Origin: Streptomyces parvus
GTDB lineage: Bacteria; Actinomycetota; Actinomycetes; Streptomycetales; Streptomycetaceae
Direction: 5' to 3'
Assembly: GCF_032121415.1 (NCBI RefSeq)
Contig: NZ_CP135079.1
Coordinates: 4,712,001-4,776,000, forward strand
Length of the DNA stretch: 64,000 nucleotides
A program made the translations under genes and the position numbers. The notes beneath the pieces are model-generated. The model did no database searches. It was given only the letters and a program-made list of their open reading frames with translations, and had not been told where the DNA came from. How positions within the stretch are numbered: the first letter of the stretch is position 1; the number at the start of each line of letters is the position of its first letter. Shown here one piece after another: positions 59,180 to 64,000 of this stretch.

Positions 59180-60781
59180 ATGGACGCGCTGCCGCTGATC
59201 GCCCTGGTCGCCGTGAGCGCGGCGGTGGCCGGTGCGGCCCGCCGCACCCCGGTGCCCGCCCCGCTCGTGCTCGTCGCGGTGGGGCTCGTGGCCGGCTATC
59301 TGCCGGGCGTTCCGACGTACCACCTGGACGCCCATGTCGTCCTGCCGCTGCTGCTTCCGCCGTTGCTCCACACGGCGGCCCTGGACAGCTCCTACCTGGA
59401 TCTGCGGGCCAACATCCGGCCGGTCGCCCTGCTCTCCGTGGGCTACACCCTCTTCGCGACCGTGGCGGTGGGCTGGCTGGCGTACCGGATCATCCCGGAC
59501 CTGCCGCTGACCGCCGCGCTGGTCCTCGGGGCGGTCGTCGCCCCGCCGGACGCCGTGACGGCCGCCGCGATCGCCCGCCGGGTCGGGCTGCCCGCCCGGG
59601 TGACCACGATCCTCCAGGGCGAGTCCCTGGTGAACGACGCCACGGCGATCACCGCCTTCAGGGTGGCGCTGGCCGCGGCGGTGGGGGAGGGGATGAGCTG
59701 GGGCGCCGGAATCGGCGAGTTCCTGCTCGCCGCGATCGGCGGGGTCGTTGTCGGGCTCCTGCTGATGGTCCCGTTGCACTGGCTGCGCACCCACCTCAAG
59801 GAAGCGCTCCTCCAGAACACGCTGTCCCTCCTGATCCCCTTCGTGGCGTACGCGGCGGCCGAACGGGTGCACGCCTCCGGCGTCCTCGCCGTGGTCGTCG
59901 TCGCCCTCTATCTGGGTCACCGCTCCTGGCAGGTCGACTTCGCCACCCGGCTCCAGGAAGCGGCCGTCTGGAAGATGGTGGCGTTCATCCTGGAGTCCGC
60001 GGTGTTCGCGCTGATCGGCCTCCAGCTGCCGTTCGTCCTGAAGGAACTCGGCCCGTTCGGTGTCGAGGAGGCCATCGGTTACGCGGCCGTGGTCTTCCTG
60101 GCCGTCGTCGTGGTCCGCTTCGTCTGGGTCTACCCGGCCACCTATCTGCCCCGGTTGCTCTCGCGGCGGGTCCGGGAGCGCGAGCCCGGCACGGACTGGA
60201 CGGCGCCGCTCATCGTGGGCTGGGCCGGGATGCGCGGGGTCGTCTCGCTCGCCGTCGCGTTCTCCATCCCGCTGGTCACGCAGGACGGCGAACCGTTCCC
60301 GGCCCGCAGCCTGGTGCTTTTCCTGACCTTCACCACCGTCATCGGGACGCTGGTGATCCAGGGCCTGACCCTGCCCGTCCTCGTCCGCGTACTGAAGCTG
60401 CCGCACCCCGACCCGCAGACGGTCACGCTCATCGAGGCGCAGGCCCAGAGCGAGGCGTCCGAGGCGGCGGAGGTCCGGCTGCGGGAACTGCTCGACGACC
60501 CGCACAACAGCCTCCCGCCGCCGCTGGCCGACCGGCTGCGCACGGTGCTGGAACGGCGCCGCAACGCCGTCTGGGAGCGGCTGGGCGCCGCCGACCCGGT
60601 CACCGGGGAGTCGGCGGACGACACCTACCGGCGGCTCTCGCGGGAGATGATCGAGGCCGAGCGCGAGGTCTTCGTCCGGCTCCGGGACGAGCGGCGGATC
60701 GACGACGAGATGATGCGTACGCTGCTGCGCCGGCTGGACCTGGAGGAGGCAGCCGCCTACCGGGAGACGGACGACTCCTGA
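59180..60781 (+). CDS. CPA1-family Na+/H+ antiporter
   Basis: 533 residues from the ATG at 59180. It has about 12 membrane helices. The ion-binding region reads VVAPPDAVTAAAIARRVGLP and TTILQGESLVNDATAITAF, both family signatures, and APLIVGWAGMRGVVSLAVAF is helix 11. The C-terminal cytosolic tail of about 130 residues is highly charged (RLREL, ERRRNAVWERLG, EAEREVFVRLRDERR). It exchanges Na+ for protons across the cell membrane. The stop overlaps the convergent gene by 25 bp. Confidence 0.92.
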   Translation: MDALPLIALVAVSAAVAGAARRTPVPAPLVLVAVGLVAGYLPGVPTYHLDAHVVLPLLLPPLLHTAALDSSYLDLRANIRPVALLSVGYTLFATVAVGWLAYRIIPDLPLTAALVLGAVVAPPDAVTAAAIARRVGLPARVTTILQGESLVNDATAITAFRVALAAAVGEGMSWGAGIGEFLLAAIGGVVVGLLLMVPLHWLRTHLKEALLQNTLSLLIPFVAYAAAERVHASGVLAVVVVALYLGHRSWQVDFATRLQEAAVWKMVAFILESAVFALIGLQLPFVLKELGPFGVEEAIGYAAVVFLAVVVVRFVWVYPATYLPRLLSRRVREREPGTDWTAPLIVGWAGMRGVVSLAVAFSIPLVTQDGEPFPARSLVLFLTFTTVIGTLVIQGLTLPVLVRVLKLPHPDPQTVTLIEAQAQSEASEAAEVRLRELLDDPHNSLPPPLADRLRTVLERRRNAVWERLGAADPVTGESADDTYRRLSREMIEAEREVFVRLRDERRIDDEMMRTLLRRLDLEEAAAYRETDDS

Positions 60782-61695
60782 AGCGACGCGTCCGGGGCGC
60801 CGGTGATCACGGCGGCAACCCGCGTGCCCGGCGCGAACGCCCCCTCGTCGGCCAGCGCGGTCAGCGCGAACAGCAGCTTGGCGACGTACACGCGCTCCAC
60901 GGGCAGCCCGTGCCGGTCCTCGAAGCCGTCGGCGAAGGCGTCCAGCTCCGGGGCCGTACGGGCGTAGCCGCCGAAGGTGAAGCGCTCCTCCAGTGCCCAG
61001 GCCCCGGCCGGGCCGCCGAACGCCTCGCACTGGAGCCGCGCCACCTCCCCGGCCAGGAACCCGCCGCCGACCACCGGCACGCCCAGCGCCCGCTGGCCGG
61101 GGTCCAGCCCGGCCGCGAGTCCGGCCAGGGTGCCGCCGGTCCCGCAGGCCACGGCCGCCACATCGACCTCTCCGGCCAGCTCGCGCCCCAGCGCCGTACA
61201 GCCCTGTGCGGCCAGGGCGTTGCTACCGCCCTCCGGGACGACCTCCACGTCCCCGAACCGGCTCAGCAGCCCCTCCAGGACCTCGGGGGACGCCTTCGCC
61301 CGGTACGTCGTACGGTCCACGAAGTGCAGCCGCATCCCGTCGGCCGCGCACCGGGCCAGCGAGGGGTTGAGCGGCCGGTGCGCCAACTCGTCGCCGCGGA
61401 CGACGCCGACGGTCCGGAAGCCGAGCAGCCGCCCGGCCGCGGCGGTGGCCCGGAGGTGATTGGAGTACGCACCGCCGAACGTGAGCACGGTGCGCCCGGC
61501 GGCGGCCTCCAGATTGAGGGCGAGTTTGCGCCACTTGTTGCCCGGCAGGTCGGGGTGGATCAGATCGTCCCGCTTGAGGAACAGCCGCACTCCGCGACGG
61601 GCGAAGCGCCCGTCCCGGACCTCCCCCAAGGGGGAGGGGATCCGGGGCCGGAGGAGGGCGGCGAGGCGGGGCGGGCCGGGGGTCGGGCTGGTCAC
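60757..61695 (-). CDS. D-cysteine desulfhydrase / ACC-deaminase-like PLP enzyme
   Basis: 312 residues from the GTG at 61695. It has the fold-type II PLP fold. The Schiff-base lysine is in LPGNKWRKLALNLE, with the substrate loop TFGGAYSNHLRATAAAG and the phosphate loop AVACGTGGTLAGL. YcfD/DcyD-type D-cysteine desulfhydrases and ACC deaminases share this pattern and cannot be separated with confidence by eye. It is transcribed convergently with the antiporter, and same strand as hmp downstream of it. Confidence 0.85.
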   Translation of the reverse strand: MTSPTPGPPRLAALLRPRIPSPLGEVRDGRFARRGVRLFLKRDDLIHPDLPGNKWRKLALNLEAAAGRTVLTFGGAYSNHLRATAAAGRLLGFRTVGVVRGDELAHRPLNPSLARCAADGMRLHFVDRTTYRAKASPEVLEGLLSRFGDVEVVPEGGSNALAAQGCTALGRELAGEVDVAAVACGTGGTLAGLAAGLDPGQRALGVPVVGGGFLAGEVARLQCEAFGGPAGAWALEERFTFGGYARTAPELDAFADGFEDRHGLPVERVYVAKLLFALTALADEGAFAPGTRVAAVITGAPDASLQESSVSR

Positions 61696-61732
61696 CCGTT
61701 CATTGTCGCCCGCCCGCCGGGGCGGCGGCGTT

Positions 61733-62929
61733 TCAGGAAGCGGCCAGCCAGAGGTCCGGGCCGAACACCTCGTAGTGGACGTCGGCCGGCCGGACCCCCG
61801 CCTCCAGCAGTTGGCCCCTGACGGCCCGCATGAAGGGGAGCGGGCCGCACAGATAGGCGTGCGTTCCCGGCCGTACGGTGATGCCGCCCAGGTCCACGAG
61901 GCCGGTGCGGTCAGCCGGCTGTCCGGCCTCCGGGGCCTCGTACCAGAAGTGCGCCTCGGCGTCCGGGAGCTTCTCCGTCAGCCGTACGTGGTCGGTGCGC
62001 AGGGCGTGGTCGGCCGGTGAGCGGTCGCCGTGCACGACGGTGACCGGGCCCCGGTGACCCTCCTGGGCGAGGTACTCCAGCATCGACAGCATGGGGGTGC
62101 AGCCGATACCCGCCGATGCCAGCAGCAGGGGCGCGTCCAGGTGGTCCAGCACCAGGTCCCCGTAGGGGAGGGAGACGCGCAGCAGGTCGCCCACGCGGGT
62201 GCGCTCGTGCAGCTGGCCGGAGACCTCGCCGTCGGGCGAGCCCTGGCCGCGCACGCGCTTCACGGTGATCGACCGGAGTCGGGAGCCGGGGGCGCAGGAG
62301 AGGCTGTACTGGCGTATCTGGCGTGCCCCGTCCGGGAGTTCGACCTGTACGGAGACGTACTGGCCGGGCCGGAAGGCGGGCGTGCGCGCGTCCTCGGCGG
62401 GGCGCAGCAGGAACGTGGCGACGTCCTCGGTCTCCTCGATCCGGGCGGTCACCTCCCACGCGTGCCAGACATCGCCCGCCAGGACGCCCTGCTGGGCGTA
62501 GAGGCGTTCCTCGACGGCGATCAGGGAGCCCGCCATCAGCCAGTAGACCTCGTCCCAGGCGGCGGCGACCTCCGGGGTGGCCGCGTCGCCCAGGACATCG
62601 GCGACGGCCGCGAACAGATGGGTGTGCACCACCTCGTACTGCTCCGGGGCCACCCCGAGCGAGGCGTGCTTGTGGGCGATCCGGTCCAGCATCACGTCGG
62701 GCCGGGTCCCGGGCTGCTCGACCAGCGCGGTCGCGAACGCGGCGATGGACCCGGCCAGGGCCCTGCGCTGATCGCCGGAGGCCTGGTTGCCCCGGTTGAA
62801 CAGGTCCCGCAGCAGCTCGGGGTGGGCGGCGAAGAGCTTCTCGTAGAAGAGGTCGGCGATGTCCCCGATGGCCGCGCCGACGACGGGAAGGGTGGCGCGG
62901 ACGGTGGCGGTGGACCGGTCGGAGAGCAT
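61733..62929 (-). CDS. hmp: Flavohaemoglobin (nitric oxide dioxygenase)
   Basis: 398 residues from the ATG at 62929 (AAGGAG upstream). The globin domain covers residues 1-145, with the proximal haem histidine at H88 in IAHKHASLGV. The FAD domain (about 155-255) has RQYSLSCAPGSRLRSITVKR and the NAD domain GIGCTPMLSMLEYLA and AYLCGPLPFMRAV. It oxidises nitric oxide to nitrate. The nearby nsrR gene and a shared motif in both promoters indicate NO-responsive control. Confidence 0.94.
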   Translation of the reverse strand: MLSDRSTATVRATLPVVGAAIGDIADLFYEKLFAAHPELLRDLFNRGNQASGDQRRALAGSIAAFATALVEQPGTRPDVMLDRIAHKHASLGVAPEQYEVVHTHLFAAVADVLGDAATPEVAAAWDEVYWLMAGSLIAVEERLYAQQGVLAGDVWHAWEVTARIEETEDVATFLLRPAEDARTPAFRPGQYVSVQVELPDGARQIRQYSLSCAPGSRLRSITVKRVRGQGSPDGEVSGQLHERTRVGDLLRVSLPYGDLVLDHLDAPLLLASAGIGCTPMLSMLEYLAQEGHRGPVTVVHGDRSPADHALRTDHVRLTEKLPDAEAHFWYEAPEAGQPADRTGLVDLGGITVRPGTHAYLCGPLPFMRAVRGQLLEAGVRPADVHYEVFGPDLWLAAS

Positions 62930-62953
62930 GAGGCTCCTTATTATTGGAATAGC

Positions 62954-62969
62954 GGATGCGCATTTAAGG
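62954..62969 (-). promoter_or_regulatory. Candidate NsrR operator upstream of hmp
   Basis: GGATGCGCATTTAAGG (plus strand) is 13 of 16 identical to GAATGCGAATTAAAGG in front of nsrR (63501-63516). It lies 25 bp before the hmp start. Confidence 0.65.
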
Positions 62970-63026
62970 GCGGGGGGGAACTCGCCCCGCGTGCGGGGGT
63001 GCGCGAGCGTGCGGGGCCGGGCGGGG

Positions 63027-63473
63027 TCAGTCGGGTGGTGGGCCGCTGCCGATGCCGAGCAGGAGCGGGCCGGTGGGGGAGGCGACGAGGTCGGTGACGG
63101 TGATCGGGTCCAGGGCGGCGTAGAAGGCCTCCTGGGCTGCGCGCAGGGCCCCGCGCAGCCGGCAGGCGGAGCGGAGCGGGCAAGGGGTGTCGCCCTCGCA
63201 CTCGACGACCTCCTCCGGCCCCTCCAGCTCCCGCACCAGCGAGCCGATCGACGCGTCGCGGCCGGCGGAGGTCAGGGTGAGCCCGCCGCCCCGGCCGCGC
63301 CGGGCGTCGAGGAGGCCGAGACGCTGGAGCCGGGCGACGACCTTCGCGGCATGGGTGTACGGGACCCGCATGGCGGCCGCCACCTCGCGGGTGGTCGGCG
63401 CTTCTGTGCCCTCGGCGACGGCGAGCCGCATGAGGACGCGGAGTGCCACGTCGGTGAATCTCGTCAGCCGCAT
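63027..63473 (-). CDS. nsrR: Rrf2-family [4Fe-4S] nitric oxide-sensing repressor NsrR
   Basis: 148 residues from the ATG at 63473. The winged helix includes RFTDVALRVLMRLAVAEG and TTREVAAAMRVPYTHAAKVV. The cluster ligands are C92, C98 and C104 (ECEGDTPCPLRSAC) with D8 as the fourth, matching the S. coelicolor NsrR ligand pattern one residue offset. It represses hmp-type genes until NO destroys the cluster. Same strand as hmp, 97 bp apart. Confidence 0.94.
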   Translation of the reverse strand: MRLTRFTDVALRVLMRLAVAEGTEAPTTREVAAAMRVPYTHAAKVVARLQRLGLLDARRGRGGGLTLTSAGRDASIGSLVRELEGPEEVVECEGDTPCPLRSACRLRGALRAAQEAFYAALDPITVTDLVASPTGPLLLGIGSGPPPD

Positions 63474-63500
63474 GGGCTCAGCGTAGATAAGTTGCACGGA

Positions 63501-63516
63501 GAATGCGAATTAAAGG
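63501..63516 (-). promoter_or_regulatory. Candidate NsrR operator upstream of nsrR
   Basis: GAATGCGAATTAAAGG is 28 bp upstream of the nsrR start and 13 of 16 identical to the hmp-associated site, suggesting autoregulation. Confidence 0.65.
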
Positions 63517-63649
63517 AGTGGTCCGGTGACGGGATCAACGTGCCCCACCTGAAGGTGGATTAGTCACACTCTTTTGTGTAATGGCGGGCCTCCCCCTCCT
63601 GCTGAAAGTCTCTTCCTCGCAGGTCAGCCCATGATCGAGAGGACGTCAG

Positions 63650-64000
63650 ATGTCCGTTGGTGAAGAGGTTCGCGACACGCAGGCGCCGTCGCAGCAGAGT
63701 CTGGGGACGGCAGCTGCGCGGAACCTCGCGACGACCACCAAATCCGCGCCGCAGATGCAGGAGATCACCTCACGGTGGCTGCTGAAGATGCTGCCGTGGG
63801 TGCAGGTACAGGGCGGTACGTACCGGGTGAACCGTCGGCTCAGCTATTCGGTCGGCGACGGCCGGGTGACCTTCGTCCAGACCGGGGACCGGGTGGCCGT
63901 GATCCCCGCCGAGCTGGGGGAGCTGCCCGCTCTGCGCAACTTCGGGGACGAGGAGGTCCTCGCCGAGCTCGCCCGCAGGTGCGAGCAGCGGGACGTGGCC
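63650..64000 (+). CDS. Family 2B encapsulin shell protein with cyclic-nucleotide-binding domain, EshA type (partial)
   Basis: The first 117 codons are in the window; the rest runs off the right edge. The ATG at 63650 follows GAGAGGA. The conserved start SVGEEVRDTQ, then QQSLGTAAARNLATTTKSAP, SRWLLKMLPWVQVQGGTYRV and RVTFVQTGDRV match the Streptomyces EshA-like family. These are now known as family 2B encapsulins, HK97-fold shell proteins with an inserted cNMP-binding domain. The following FGDEEVLAELARRCEQRDV is where that domain begins. Cargo genes, if any, would lie to the right of the window. Confidence 0.85.
   Translation, partial: MSVGEEVRDTQAPSQQSLGTAAARNLATTTKSAPQMQEITSRWLLKMLPWVQVQGGTYRVNRRLSYSVGDGRVTFVQTGDRVAVIPAELGELPALRNFGDEEVLAELARRCEQRDVA

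Overview
This is a chromosomal segment of a Streptomyces species. The evidence is very high GC with strongly GC-biased third codon positions, GTG starts, Streptomyces marker genes (sigR-rsrA, dasR-dasABC, wblE, a sigH-type sigma factor with its anti-sigma partner) and an actinobacterial B12-controlled class Ia ribonucleotide reductase operon. From memory, most of the gene order matches the S. coelicolor core region around sigR, nrdAB and dasR. I see no insertion sequence, prophage, integrase or CRISPR array.

Layout. 0-8 kb: the 3' end of moaE, a small membrane protein, a PDZ/Lon-like secreted protease, a PPA1309-type protein, a UPF0182 membrane protein, and a Sel1/TPR protein flanked by two near-identical initiator tRNA genes with matching terminators. 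8-18 kb: a Fur-type repressor divergent from a catalase with a palindrome inside the catalase promoter, a CBS-domain protein, hisN, a TetR regulator, an SMR transporter, aroA-rsgA, an M50 protease, an SRAP/HMCES-type protein and an alpha/beta hydrolase. 17.6-22.7 kb: sigR-rsrA behind a perfect sigma-R promoter, a multiply frameshifted HD-domain gene, a TPR protein and def. 22.7-27.7 kb: a DJ-1/AraC regulator (probable nrdS), nrdB and nrdA with a cobalamin riboswitch leader. 27.7-32.7 kb: an acetyltransferase, a lipoprotein, a cstA-ybdD peptide/pyruvate uptake pair and a TrmB/LuxR-type regulator.

33.0-44.9 kb is the accessory part. It is a run of about ten translationally coupled plus-strand genes: two related membrane-anchored family 2 glycosyltransferases, a UPF0104/LPG-synthase-type membrane protein, a class III aminotransferase, an NAD-dependent sugar epimerase, a DPPR-synthase-like UbiA prenyltransferase, a family 4 glycosyltransferase, two membrane-anchored endonuclease/exonuclease/phosphatase-fold proteins and an aldo-keto reductase. 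Together they suggest a polyprenyl-phosphate-linked (possibly pentose- and amino-sugar-containing) glycoconjugate pathway. I do not recognise it as a described system, and it is the strongest candidate for novelty. It sits directly between a regulator gene carrying a DasR-like operator and dasR.

44.9-53.1 kb is the N-acetylglucosamine/chitobiose regulon: dasR, dasABC, the glucosaminidase dasD, nagB and a SIS-domain sugar isomerase, with recognisable dre operators. 53.4-64 kb: a PdtaS-like histidine kinase, wblE, a diacylglycerol-kinase-family lipid kinase, a sigH-type sigma factor with its anti-sigma factor, a UBP zinc-finger protein next to a CPA1 Na+/H+ antiporter, a D-cysteine desulfhydrase/ACC-deaminase-like enzyme, flavohaemoglobin hmp with the [4Fe-4S] regulator nsrR, and at the right edge the start of a family 2B encapsulin (EshA-type) shell gene.
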